From Vibrio sp. SNU_ST1 (lineage in GTDB: Bacteria > Pseudomonadota > Gammaproteobacteria > Enterobacterales > Vibrionaceae): a DNA stretch of 64,000 nucleotides. The notes under the pieces are model-generated. The model did not search any database and was not told the DNA's origin. It saw only the letters and a program-made list of their open reading frames with translations. The stretch spans positions 310,001-374,000 of the forward strand of contig NZ_CP130748.1 of NCBI RefSeq assembly GCF_030563405.1, read 5' to 3'. Both the position numbers and the translations under genes were made by a program. Of this stretch, positions 1-7,958 are shown one piece after another (within the stretch, counting starts at the first letter, position 1; the number at the start of each line of letters is the position of its first letter).

Positions 1-692
1 ATACCACCAGATAGCTCTAATGTCGTCTCGAACGATTCTGCTAAACGTTGTTGAAGATCTGGGCGAACCTTGAATCTGTCTACCACTACTTCAATGGTGT
101 GCTTCTTGTGCAGTTCCAATGTTGGAGGATCGGACAGATCACAGGTCTCGCCATCAATACGAGCTCGAATAAAACCTTGTGCGGCTAGGTTTTCCAGTGT
201 CTTTACATGCTCACCTTTACGTTCTTTGACTATCGGAGCCAGTAGCATCATCTTTGAACCAGCAGGCAGTCCTAAGACTTTATCGACCATTTGGCTGATG
301 GTTTGTGCTGCAAGAGGGGTGTTATGATCTGGACAGCGAGGTTCGCCGACACGAGCATAAAGTAGCCTTAGATAATCATAGACTTCAGTGATAGTACCAA
401 CAGTTGAACGAGGGTTGTGAGAGGTCGATTTTTGTTCGATGGAGATGGCTGGAGATAAACCTTCGATGTGGTCGACATCGGGTTTTTCCATGAGAGATAG
501 AAATTGACGAGCATAGGCCGACAAAGACTCAACATAACGACGTTGACCTTCTGCGTAGAGGGTATCAAACGCAAGTGACGACTTTCCTGAACCTGATAAT
601 CCGGTGATAACCGTCAGCTTATCACGAGGTATGGTTAGGTTAATGTCTTTGAGGTTATGCGTACGAGCGCCTCTAATTTCTATTTTATCCAT
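1..692 (-). CDS. uvrA: UvrABC excinuclease subunit A, N-terminal part (runs off the left edge)
   Basis: UvrA is the damage-recognition ATPase of nucleotide excision repair; it loads UvrB on lesions. The start ATG is at 690-692, and the first 230 codons lie in the window. Translation opens [19 protein letters not shown], followed by a Walker A motif GLSGSGKSS near residue 31 and the family block [13 protein letters not shown]. The part visible covers ATP-binding domain I and the beginning of the UvrB-binding insertion; the zinc-binding and second ATPase halves are outside. No frameshift was seen in the part read. A LexA-like operator lies about 70 bp upstream, consistent with SOS control known for this gene. 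Identity is certain; only completeness is unknown. Confidence 0.97.
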   Translation of the reverse strand, partial: MDKIEIRGARTHNLKDINLTIPRDKLTVITGLSGSGKSSLAFDTLYAEGQRRYVESLSAYARQFLSLMEKPDVDHIEGLSPAISIEQKSTSHNPRSTVGTITEVYDYLRLLYARVGEPRCPDHNTPLAAQTISQMVDKVLGLPAGSKMMLLAPIVKERKGEHVKTLENLAAQGFIRARIDGETCDLSDPPTLELHKKHTIEVVVDRFKVRPDLQQRLAESFETTLELSGG

Positions 693-758
693 CTCAACTG
701 ACCATGTAATTTTAAGTGGCTAAAGTATTACATAGAGTGAGATTTGTGCAAAGTTTTA

Positions 759-774
759 CTGGATAAAAAAACAG
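759..774 (-). promoter_or_regulatory. Candidate LexA (SOS) operator for uvrA
   Basis: The 16-mer CTGGATAAAAAAACAG fits CTG-N10-CAG, with an AT-rich centre as in gammaproteobacterial SOS boxes. One half is CTGG rather than CTGT. It lies 67 bp upstream of the uvrA start and only about 8 bp from the galU terminator stem, in the place expected for the uvrA promoter. Confidence 0.65.
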
Positions 775-777
775 TAA

Positions 778-808
778 ACAAAAAGGGTGACTCAAAGAGC
801 CACCCTTT
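778..808 (-). terminator. Rho-independent terminator of galU
   Basis: On the minus strand AAAGGGTGGCTC, loop TTT, GAGTCACCCTTT forms a stem with one mismatch and is followed by TTTTGTTT. It begins 33 bp after the galU stop. Confidence 0.85.
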
Positions 809-841
809 CTACCAATTTAAACGTTGGTTATTAACCCGTTG

Positions 842-1714
842 TCACGCTTCTTTCTTTGTTGAGTGTTTACCTAGTTCGATTTGCTTTTGGTCTTTTTTGT
901 ATAGATTTTCAAAGCAGTAGTTTGTTGCTTCGATATAACCTTCAACACTACCACAGTCAAAACGCTGGCCTTTAAATTTGTAAGCTAACACACAGCCTGC
1001 TTTTGCTTGTTTTAGCAAAGCATCAGTGATCTGGATTTCACCACCTTTACCTGGTTCAGTCTGTTCGATAAGCTCAAAGATATCTGGAGTCAGAATGTAG
1101 CGGCCAATGATCGCTAGGTTGCTTGGTGCAGTACCTGGTTCTGGCTTTTCTACCATATCATCGACACGGAACAGGTCATCTTTGATCATCTCGCCAGAGA
1201 TAACACCGTATTTGTGAGTCTCTTCTTCAGGAACTTCTTGTACTGCCACAATTGAACAGCGGAATTGCTTGTATAAAGCAACCATTTGAGCCAGTACACC
1301 TTGCTGTTCGTTCACACAAAGGTCATCAGCAAGCACAACTGCGAATGGTTCATCACCCACAAGCTCACGACCAGTTAAGATAGCATGACCTAGACCTTTC
1401 ATTTCGCGTTGACGAATGTAGGTGAAGTTTGCTGCTTCAATCGTCTCACGAATATTGATCAGCAAGTCTTCTTTATTGGTACCGCTAATTTGGTGCTCAA
1501 GCTCGTAGTTCTTATCAAAGTGATCCATCAATGAGTGCTTACCACGGCCAGTAACAATGCACATACCATCCATACCTGCTTCGATGGCTTCTTCAACGCC
1601 GTATTCAATCAGAGGTTTGTTCACAACAGGCATCATTTCTTTAGGCATTGATTTAGTTGCTGGTAGGAAGCGTGTACCGTAGCCAGCTGCCGGGAAAAGG
1701 CACTTTTTGATCAT
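842..1714 (-). CDS. galU: UTP--glucose-1-phosphate uridylyltransferase
   Basis: Makes UDP-glucose from UTP and glucose-1-phosphate in the cytosol, supplying LPS core, capsule and biofilm exopolysaccharide synthesis. The 290-residue length is usual for bacterial GalU. The N-terminus MIKKCLFPAAGYGTRFLPAT is the nucleotide-binding signature G-x-G-T-R-x-L-P-A-T-K, followed by PKEMMPVVNKP and later VVLADDL. Visible landmarks include VEKPEPG and FDCGSVEGYIEA. It is downstream of qstR on the same strand (154 bp gap) and ends at its own terminator, so it is probably a separate unit. No anomalies. Confidence 0.97.
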   Translation of the reverse strand: MIKKCLFPAAGYGTRFLPATKSMPKEMMPVVNKPLIEYGVEEAIEAGMDGMCIVTGRGKHSLMDHFDKNYELEHQISGTNKEDLLINIRETIEAANFTYIRQREMKGLGHAILTGRELVGDEPFAVVLADDLCVNEQQGVLAQMVALYKQFRCSIVAVQEVPEEETHKYGVISGEMIKDDLFRVDDMVEKPEPGTAPSNLAIIGRYILTPDIFELIEQTEPGKGGEIQITDALLKQAKAGCVLAYKFKGQRFDCGSVEGYIEATNYCFENLYKKDQKQIELGKHSTKKEA

Positions 1715-1868
1715 GATAAGACCCTTTATCTATAATAATTATTGATTCAACTGATTTGTTGATATTTCTGAGGGCAACTCTAGCATATGTTATGTCGAAA
1801 ATTCAGCAACAATACCTATGATTACTCGAGCTTCCCTCATAATTATTGTCAGATTCGAGACGGAGCGA

Positions 1869-2516
1869 TTATGCAAGCAAGTTTTGGTTTGCCCACGCAA
1901 TAGCTTGGACTCTATTTTTCACCGCTAACTTACGGAATATTTGATAGAGGTGGGATTTGACCGTGAATTCGCTAATGAAAAGGTCATCGGCTATTTGAGT
2001 ATTTGATGATCCTGATTGAAGGCAGCGAATTACTTGGATTTCACGAATAGTTAAATCAACATTGGTTGGGGTCGTATTGGTATTGACCATATTACGATAA
2101 TAAAACAGCAGCTGATTAGTCACCTTTCTTGGTAACCAATTATCACCATCGATCACTTCTTGAAGACCACGAGCAATCTTGTCCTTTTGATCTGTGTTGT
2201 AAAAGAGTCCTTTTAATACCCCGTAGGTTAGCAGCTCAGAGGTAGGAAGTTGTTGAGGAACATTGAATAAGATTATCTCATGATTCTTCCACATCACGGG
2301 TAGGTTAGGACAGATAGCCAGTAGCTGTGTAACCTCTTTGTAATCAACAAGCAGGATACGATTACTCTGCTTCCTATCAACCAGCATCAATTCACCGGGC
2401 GTCATTTTGTAGAGAATAATGGATAAATGTTTTTCTATTTCTTTGACGTGTAGGTAGGTGTCACTCGGGTCGATGCACAGAAAGTGCAAAGTGCGAGCGT
2501 ATCGAGATTTTTTCAT
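1869..2516 (-). CDS. qstR: LuxR-family regulator, QstR-like (natural competence and type VI secretion)
   Basis: 215 residues with a degenerate receiver-like N-terminal half and a C-terminal LuxR helix-turn-helix at about residues 150-215 (LTIREIQVIRCLQSG, then TVKSHLYQIFRKL). The protein is VpsT/CsgD-like in architecture and has no phospho-acceptor aspartate pattern that I can recognise. In Vibrio cholerae the LuxR-type gene between galU and ssb is qstR, which is induced by TfoX and HapR and activates late competence genes and T6SS; length and synteny match here. At 127-130 it reads WLPR, where VpsT has its c-di-GMP-contacting W-[F/L/M]-[T/S]-R motif. Name by synteny and architecture; the target genes are not in this window. 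Confidence 0.8.
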   Translation of the reverse strand: MKKSRYARTLHFLCIDPSDTYLHVKEIEKHLSIILYKMTPGELMLVDRKQSNRILLVDYKEVTQLLAICPNLPVMWKNHEIILFNVPQQLPTSELLTYGVLKGLFYNTDQKDKIARGLQEVIDGDNWLPRKVTNQLLFYYRNMVNTNTTPTNVDLTIREIQVIRCLQSGSSNTQIADDLFISEFTVKSHLYQIFRKLAVKNRVQAIAWANQNLLA

Positions 2517-2720
2517 TGAAATTCCATGTTTAGGTTGGGTTAGGTTTCACGTTGTCATGCACGATTTGACTTCTCTAGCGCCGCTGTTGTGACTTGCGTT
2601 GAATATCAATTCCCAAAGTAAATGAGTGGTTTGTAAGTGGAAGAAAAAGCAACATCGCTCTGAATATCATGATTTGTTACGTTTTTAATCTTTGTAGTGA
2701 GGAGAGAATAGGAATGCGAT

Positions 2721-2748
2721 TTATCACTGCAGAAAAGCATGCTATTCT
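2721..2748 (+). promoter_or_regulatory. Candidate sigma-70 promoter of ssb
   Basis: TTATCA at 2721-2726, a 16-bp spacer, and TATTCT at 2743-2748 preceded by TGC, an extended -10. The ssb start is 47 bp downstream. I did not find a LexA box here, unlike the shared uvrA-ssb control region of E. coli. Confidence 0.5.
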
Positions 2749-2794
2749 TGTGCGCTAAAATTTTCTGAGACTATGAATTTAGACGGAGCAAATC

Positions 2795-3349
2795 ATGGCT
2801 AGCCGTGGAGTTAACAAAGTTATATTAGTGGGTAACCTAGGTAATGACCCTGAAATTCGTTACATGCCAAATGGCGGCGCAGTAGCGAACATTACCATTG
2901 CAACGTCAGAGTCATGGCGTGATAAAGCAACTGGCGAACAGCGTGAAAAAACAGAATGGCACCGTGTTGCTCTGTTTGGCAAGTTGGCGGAAGTTGCAGG
3001 TGAGTACCTACGTAAAGGTTCTCAAGTTTACATTGAAGGTCAACTTCAAACGCGTAAATGGCAAGATCAAAGCGGTCAAGACCGTTACACAACAGAAGTT
3101 GTTGTTCAAGGCTTCAACGGTGTAATGCAAATGCTTGGCGGTCGTGCTCAAGGCGGTGCTCCTGCCCAAGGTGGTATGGGTAACAACCAACAGCAAGGTA
3201 GTTGGGGGCAGCCACAGCAGCCACAACAACAGCAGCAGCCACAACAACAATACAGTGCGCCAGCTCAACAGCAGCCGAAAGCACCTCAGCAGGCTCAACC
3301 TCAATATAATGAGCCGCCGATGGATTTTGATGATGACATCCCATTTTAA
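2795..3349 (+). CDS. ssb: Single-stranded DNA-binding protein
   Basis: Binds and protects single-stranded DNA in replication, repair and recombination, and recruits partner enzymes through its tail. 184 residues: an OB-fold (residues 1 to about 110, beginning [20 protein letters not shown]), a glycine- and glutamine-rich linker with long Q runs at about 128-170, and the acidic tail MDFDDDIPF that docks partners. ATG is preceded by GACGGAGC, a good ribosome site. Monocistronic, with a terminator 45 bp after the stop. The CAG/CAA-rich linker could vary in length between strains. Confidence 0.98.
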   Translation: MASRGVNKVILVGNLGNDPEIRYMPNGGAVANITIATSESWRDKATGEQREKTEWHRVALFGKLAEVAGEYLRKGSQVYIEGQLQTRKWQDQSGQDRYTTEVVVQGFNGVMQMLGGRAQGGAPAQGGMGNNQQQGSWGQPQQPQQQQQPQQQYSAPAQQQPKAPQQAQPQYNEPPMDFDDDIPF

Positions 3350-3393
3350 GCACTGTTTTTAATATATTATAAAAGCAGTATTAAATTGGAAGA

Positions 3394-3418
3394 AGCCGCG
3401 TTCATCGCGGCTTTTTGT
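3394..3418 (+). terminator. Rho-independent terminator of ssb
   Basis: AGCCGCG, loop TTCAT, CGCGGCT, followed by TTTTGTT; a clean 7-bp GC-rich stem. Confidence 0.9.
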
Positions 3419-3455
3419 TACCTACAATTCTTAACGCTTTATTTACAACGTCAAT

Positions 3456-3484
3456 TTATAGTATAAGTAGCAATACGGTATAAT
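3456..3484 (+). promoter_or_regulatory. Candidate promoter of csrD-msh, which also decides the csrD start
   Basis: A perfect TATAAT at 3479-3484 with a weak -35 (TTATAG) 17 bp upstream. Transcription would begin near 3491, so the in-frame TTG at 3490 cannot be a useful start, and ATG 3511 (with AAGGA at 3494-3498) is preferred. Confidence 0.5.
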
Positions 3485-3510
3485 GTGAGTTGAAAAGGAT
3501 TTCGTTATTC

Positions 3511-5526
3511 ATGAGATATACCCCAACACTAAAATTGAGTACTCGATTGGTCGCATTTGTCACCGTGATAGTGATCAGTGCGATGTTCATCCTTTTTATT
3601 GGTGGCACACTCTCCTTTAAGCGTATTGGACAGGAATATTTAGACCATTATTTGGTTGGCATTGTCGACGTCGTAGACAAAGAGATGGAAGATCCAGATG
3701 CTGCGTATTCAATGCAACGTTGGATGCCTAAGATGTTGCAGGCAAGTAATATCGTTGAGATGAAGCTCTCAAACAAAACAGGTATCGTTTACCGATTTAA
3801 AGATACCTCCCCACAAATTGATCCAAATCGTCTCTATGAAAGAAGCTTCACTTTAGATCGAAATGAAGGCTATCAAATCGAATTTAAAGCACTCCCCCCT
3901 TATATTGGTTACAACTACTCGATTGAAGCTATGTGGTCGATTACTTTGGCGGTGGCATTGATCCTTTTCTGTTTGGCTCGTGGTGTTCGTTGGTTAAAAG
4001 AACAGTTAATGGGGTCAGAGATTTTGGAAGAGCGAGGGAGAATGATCCTTGCTGGGCAGGTAGAGGCTCATTCAAAAGGGGACGAGCGAGAATGGCCTTA
4101 TACGGCAAGTGAAGCGCTTGATGTACTGATTGAAGAGTTGAAAGATGCACGCCAAGAGCGAAGTCGCTTTGATACCTTTATTCGCACCCATACTTTTCTA
4201 GATAAGCTCACAGGTACAGCCAACCGAGTACTATTTGATAACAAACTTGAATCTGTACTGCATGAAAGTGGCGCTCGTGGAGGCGTTTTACTGATACGTA
4301 TCGACGAGTGGGAACAAGTTCGAGATGCTAATGACAAGCAGATCACCGACGGATTTATTATTGAAGTTGGTGAAGTATTGTCGAATATTGTTCAGCGTTA
4401 TCCCGATGTCATTTTTTCTCGCTATTACGAAGCAGACTTTGCCGTGTTTATTCCGCATCAAGGAACAAAGGATATTGCGACGTTGGCAGCTCAATGTTTA
4501 AGGCAATTAGATAAATTGATTCCACCGGAGCCTTTGGAATCAGATAACTGGTGCCATATTGGCGTGACAATGTATGCCGAAGGTGATCGCCATAGCCAGA
4601 TTATGGATGAAACGGAAACGGCGTTAAAGAGCGCTCAGTTAGAGCGCATTAATAACTGGAGCCGTTACCCAAAAGAAAATAAAAGTGAGATAGACAGAGG
4701 CAGTGTTCGCTGGAGAACATTACTTGATAAAGCCTTGCTACCTGAAAATTTAGTAATCTTTGCTCAGCGGTGTTATCTTATGCCGGATTCAGGTCAAGCT
4801 AATGAATTGCATAAAGAAATATTTATTAGAATTCAAGATCCAGACAAAGGTTTATTGAAATCATCTCGCTTTATGTCTGCGGTAGAACAAGTCGGTTATC
4901 AAGTTCAAATGGATCAATCGGTTTTGAAGGTTTTGTTTAAGTCGCTGAAAGTATCAACACAGTCTGTCAATTATTCAGTGAACTTGAGTGTCACTCCGTT
5001 TGCAAATAAATCACATTTTAAATGGTTCAGAAGTGAGTTGTTACAGCTCTCTGCTCAGCATCGTTCTCAGCTTGCTTTTGAGTTTTCAGAAGGCCATCTA
5101 ATTACTCACCTTGATTATATGAGACCAGTGGCGAAGATGTTACGAGGGTTAGGGTGTAAAGTGGTGGTTGGCCAAGCTGGGCGAACCATTGTTAGTACTC
5201 ATTATATAAAGGATTTGAAGGTTAACTATATTAAGCTTCATCGAAGTTTGGTAAAGAAAATCGATCAAAGGCATGAAAACCAACTGTTTGTTCGAAGTCT
5301 GATTGGAGCATGCGGTGATTCTCCAACTGAAGTGATCGCGGTCGGAGTTGAGACAAAGCAAGAAAAGAATACCTTGATAGAGTTAGGCATTAACGGTTAT
5401 CAAGGGAGATATTTCGACGAAGAACAACAAATAATTCCCTTGCCTACTCAAGGGGAGAAGACAGTGAAAGCTGAATCCGTTGTAAAAGTTGGTCGAAGAA
5501 ATCGATGGCGTAAGAGTAATAGTTAA
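3511..5526 (+). CDS. csrD: CsrD/MshH: membrane protein with degenerate GGDEF and EAL domains
   Basis: 671 residues from ATG 3511. Two membrane segments (about 12-35 and 140-158) flank a periplasmic loop, followed by a coiled linker, a GGDEF-fold domain and an EAL-fold domain. Both catalytic signatures are lost: the GGDEF site reads YYEADF (about 304), and the EAL position reads KEIFIRI (about 434). This matches CsrD, which in E. coli directs CsrB/CsrC small RNAs to RNase E rather than turning over c-di-GMP. In vibrios the gene is called mshH and heads the msh locus, as here: mshI starts 2 bp after its stop, so co-transcription is likely. Whether it acts on MSHA pili directly is not shown by sequence. 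Confidence 0.9.
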   Translation: MRYTPTLKLSTRLVAFVTVIVISAMFILFIGGTLSFKRIGQEYLDHYLVGIVDVVDKEMEDPDAAYSMQRWMPKMLQASNIVEMKLSNKTGIVYRFKDTSPQIDPNRLYERSFTLDRNEGYQIEFKALPPYIGYNYSIEAMWSITLAVALILFCLARGVRWLKEQLMGSEILEERGRMILAGQVEAHSKGDEREWPYTASEALDVLIEELKDARQERSRFDTFIRTHTFLDKLTGTANRVLFDNKLESVLHESGARGGVLLIRIDEWEQVRDANDKQITDGFIIEVGEVLSNIVQRYPDVIFSRYYEADFAVFIPHQGTKDIATLAAQCLRQLDKLIPPEPLESDNWCHIGVTMYAEGDRHSQIMDETETALKSAQLERINNWSRYPKENKSEIDRGSVRWRTLLDKALLPENLVIFAQRCYLMPDSGQANELHKEIFIRIQDPDKGLLKSSRFMSAVEQVGYQVQMDQSVLKVLFKSLKVSTQSVNYSVNLSVTPFANKSHFKWFRSELLQLSAQHRSQLAFEFSEGHLITHLDYMRPVAKMLRGLGCKVVVGQAGRTIVSTHYIKDLKVNYIKLHRSLVKKIDQRHENQLFVRSLIGACGDSPTEVIAVGVETKQEKNTLIELGINGYQGRYFDEEQQIIPLPTQGEKTVKAESVVKVGRRNRWRKSNS

Positions 5527-5528
5527 GC

Positions 5529-6971
5529 ATGAATTTTAAAGCGATTTTAGACAAAATAAAGCCAACGAATAATAACGGTAGTTCTCAAGTTGTCCTTTTG
5601 GGTAATGATACCGTTTATATCTCTTCGGTTGAGTTAGGACCTCAAGTCACCAGTTTTCCTGTGGTTAACGGTGACTGGGAAAGTGCGCTGAAAAAATTGT
5701 TGAGCAGTGAGTTGCTTACTAGTGGTAGCCTTCAGCTAATTGTCTGTGCGAACTACTACCAAACTTATCAAATTGATAGACCGGACATTCCACAGAGTGA
5801 ATGGTCGGTTGCATTGCCTTTTCTATTGAAAGATCTGATCTCTGAAAGGGTGACTGAGATTACAGCGAGTGCGGTAGCGCTACCGACCTCGAATAAGCTA
5901 CAAGTGTATGTTTTGCCTAAAAAGCTATTGGACAAGCTTGTAAGCATTACTAATTCAGCACAAGTTGAGCTTAAAGGTATTGCTCCCGAAGATGAAGTTT
6001 GGGGTTACAGTGCTGGTGAGCTCTCTAATTTCATTCTTTTACAACGCAGCCCCAACTCACATTTTAAGCTTGGTGCATTTGTTGAAAACACGGTTTGTTT
6101 CCAAAGAACAATCCGCAGTGTTGTCCCCCCCTTAACTGGTGCCGCATCAAGTGCATTACAGTTGGATGGTCTAGCTTTAGAACTCCAAAGGTCGATTGAT
6201 TACCTTTCTTCTCAAATTAAAGGCACCCAACTTCATCAGTTAAAAATATGCTGTGATGAGGAAGATGAAGCTGAATTGCAGAGTGTGTTAAATAGCACAT
6301 TGAGTTCGACCGCTTCTTTGCTTGTTGAAGGTGAACGCGAAAATTCAGAGAAATGGTTAGTTACGCTCGCGGCTGAAAAGAATATTTTTAACGTTAACCT
6401 CTACCCTGAGCACCTTAAACCTAAAAAAGAATATTTCACTCTAGTGAATGTGGTCATGGTTTGGGGGCTTGTGTGTGCCTTGTTGCTTGGCAGTTATTGT
6501 GTAATGCAGTATCAAGCATCGAGTTTGGATGAAGATCTAGCAGCTTTACAATATGACTTGAATCAGCTTAACCAAGAAGTTAACCAATTAAACAGTCAGT
6601 TAATTCAACATAAACCGTCTCCAAATAAGGTAGCTGCGGTAGCTCGTCTCACTAGTGAGACGCAAGCGAAAAAAGAGGCGTTGAAGGCAGTCGGTCAATT
6701 CGATGAACCTCAGCAAGTCGGGTATTCTGGCGTCATGAACTCCTTCGCTCAATTAGGCCGAAATGACATCTCGCTTTCGCACATATACATGACTCACGAT
6801 ACCTTAGAGCTTAATGGTTTTGCCCGTGATGCAAATGTAGTTCCAAACTGGATTGGTCAGTTTAAGAATGAACTTAATTTAGTAGGACGTACCTTTGAAA
6901 AGATAAAGATAGGTCGTAATGAGCAAGATGTGGTGACGTTTGAGTTAAGTACTCATAAGGAGAGTGAATAA
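5529..6971 (+). CDS. mshI: MSHA pilus biogenesis protein MshI
   Basis: 480 residues. An N-terminal cytoplasmic region (1 to about 300) is followed by one membrane segment (about 307-326, VWGLVCALLLGSYCVMQY) and a periplasmic coiled-coil (SSLDEDLAALQYDLNQLNQ) with a small C-terminal domain. By analogy to type IV pilus alignment complexes this covers the PilM/PilN position; that is inference from architecture and gene order. It is 2 bp after csrD and its stop overlaps the mshJ start by one base (TAATG), so the genes are translationally coupled. Confidence 0.92.
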   Translation: MNFKAILDKIKPTNNNGSSQVVLLGNDTVYISSVELGPQVTSFPVVNGDWESALKKLLSSELLTSGSLQLIVCANYYQTYQIDRPDIPQSEWSVALPFLLKDLISERVTEITASAVALPTSNKLQVYVLPKKLLDKLVSITNSAQVELKGIAPEDEVWGYSAGELSNFILLQRSPNSHFKLGAFVENTVCFQRTIRSVVPPLTGAASSALQLDGLALELQRSIDYLSSQIKGTQLHQLKICCDEEDEAELQSVLNSTLSSTASLLVEGERENSEKWLVTLAAEKNIFNVNLYPEHLKPKKEYFTLVNVVMVWGLVCALLLGSYCVMQYQASSLDEDLAALQYDLNQLNQEVNQLNSQLIQHKPSPNKVAAVARLTSETQAKKEALKAVGQFDEPQQVGYSGVMNSFAQLGRNDISLSHIYMTHDTLELNGFARDANVVPNWIGQFKNELNLVGRTFEKIKIGRNEQDVVTFELSTHKESE

Positions 6972-7618
6972 TGCAACTGTGGAATCAGCTTAGCGATAAG
7001 TTTCTTGCATTAAGCCAGAGAGAAAAATGGCTACTTTTCGTTTGTGGTCTAGTGGGCTTATCCATGCTTTTATTTACTTTATTGATTGAACCTGCATATC
7101 TTGATTTACAAGAAAAGAATGTGAAGTCGATGAGCCTTACGCAGTCAAATCAGAAACAACAAGGTGAATTACTTGTTCTACAAGCCAAGTTGAATAAAGA
7201 CCCAGATAAAGAAATTGATCTTGAGTTAAAAAAACTATTGGTTGAGAGCCAAGAGCTATCATTTGAGCTCGCTGAAATTGTTGATAGGTTGGTTACGCCT
7301 TCTCAAATGGCGCAGTTATTAGAGAGCGTTCTTAATGCAGGTAATGGACTGAAGCTTGAGTCTTTAGAATCGTTACAACCAGAAGCTATTTCGGACAATC
7401 AAGAGAACAGTGACAATTCAAATTACTTTCTCCATCCTGTTAGAATGGAGTTGACGGGTAGCTACTTCGATATTTCAACTTATCTTCAAGCACTTGAGTC
7501 ACTTCCGGTGAGCTATTATTGGCGCACGTTTGAGTATTCAGTAGAAGAATATCCCAAAGCTCGACTTGTGTTCGAGGTTTACACCCTAGGTACCAGACAG
7601 GAGTTTATCGGTGGTTAG
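6971..7618 (+). CDS. mshJ: MSHA pilus biogenesis protein MshJ (PilO/GspM-like)
   Basis: 215 residues: short cytoplasmic N-terminus, one membrane segment (about 20-40, WLLFVCGLVGLSMLLFTLLI), a coiled-coil stretch rich in Q, K and E, then a small periplasmic domain. This is the layout of PilO/GspM-type inner-membrane alignment proteins that bridge the platform to the secretin. It starts on the TAATG of mshI and overlaps mshK by 8 bp. Named by position in the msh cluster and architecture. Confidence 0.9.
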   Translation: MQLWNQLSDKFLALSQREKWLLFVCGLVGLSMLLFTLLIEPAYLDLQEKNVKSMSLTQSNQKQQGELLVLQAKLNKDPDKEIDLELKKLLVESQELSFELAEIVDRLVTPSQMAQLLESVLNAGNGLKLESLESLQPEAISDNQENSDNSNYFLHPVRMELTGSYFDISTYLQALESLPVSYYWRTFEYSVEEYPKARLVFEVYTLGTRQEFIGG

Positions 7619-7943
7619 AACTCTAGTGTTATCTTTGCTGTTTGGTAGTTCAGTGGTATGGGCAGAACAAGATCCAACTGCGCCATTAGGTTGGCTTTCG
7701 CCCCAACAGAAATCAGCATCAGCTAAAAAGGCGCCAGTTCAATATCGTTTACCGTCCCTAGAGAGCATTGTTTGCAAGGGCGATACTCCTTGCTATGCGA
7801 TTATGAATGGTCAGATTCTCGAACAAGGAGAAACGATCAGAGGGTACCGAGTTAAGAACATTGATCCAGAGTACGTCACTCTGCAGAGAAGCTCTAAGCA
7901 GTGGAAATTAGAGATGTTCTCTTTAGATGTTAAGAATAATTAA
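7611..7943 (+). CDS. mshK: MSHA pilus biogenesis protein MshK (PilP-like)
   Basis: 110 residues with a GTG start supported by CAGGAG 7-8 bp upstream. Residues 1-18 (MVRTLVLSLLFGSSVVWA) are a signal peptide, and the mature part has the short motif DPTAPLGW seen in PilP/GspC-like periplasmic partners of the secretin, ending in a beta-rich fold (IDPEYVTLQRSSKQWKL). Probably docks MshL to the inner-membrane complex. Two cysteines (VCKGDTPC) could form a disulfide. It lies between mshJ and mshL as in other vibrios. Confidence 0.88.
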   Translation: MVRTLVLSLLFGSSVVWAEQDPTAPLGWLSPQQKSASAKKAPVQYRLPSLESIVCKGDTPCYAIMNGQILEQGETIRGYRVKNIDPEYVTLQRSSKQWKLEMFSLDVKNN

Positions 7944-7958
7944 GGTTAGAGTGAAGAC

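Noticed and set aside
2517..2794. CRP-S or HapR site upstream of qstR
   Set aside because: Expected from V. cholerae, but no match good enough to report.
3008..3353. Several open frames in and opposite ssb
   Set aside because: Leucine-, valine- or serine-rich shadows of the CAG/CAA-rich linker.
3490..3510. Longer csrD with a TTG start
   Set aside because: No ribosome site, and a perfect -10 (TATAAT at 3479-3484) puts the start of transcription at about this codon; ATG 3511 has AAGGA.
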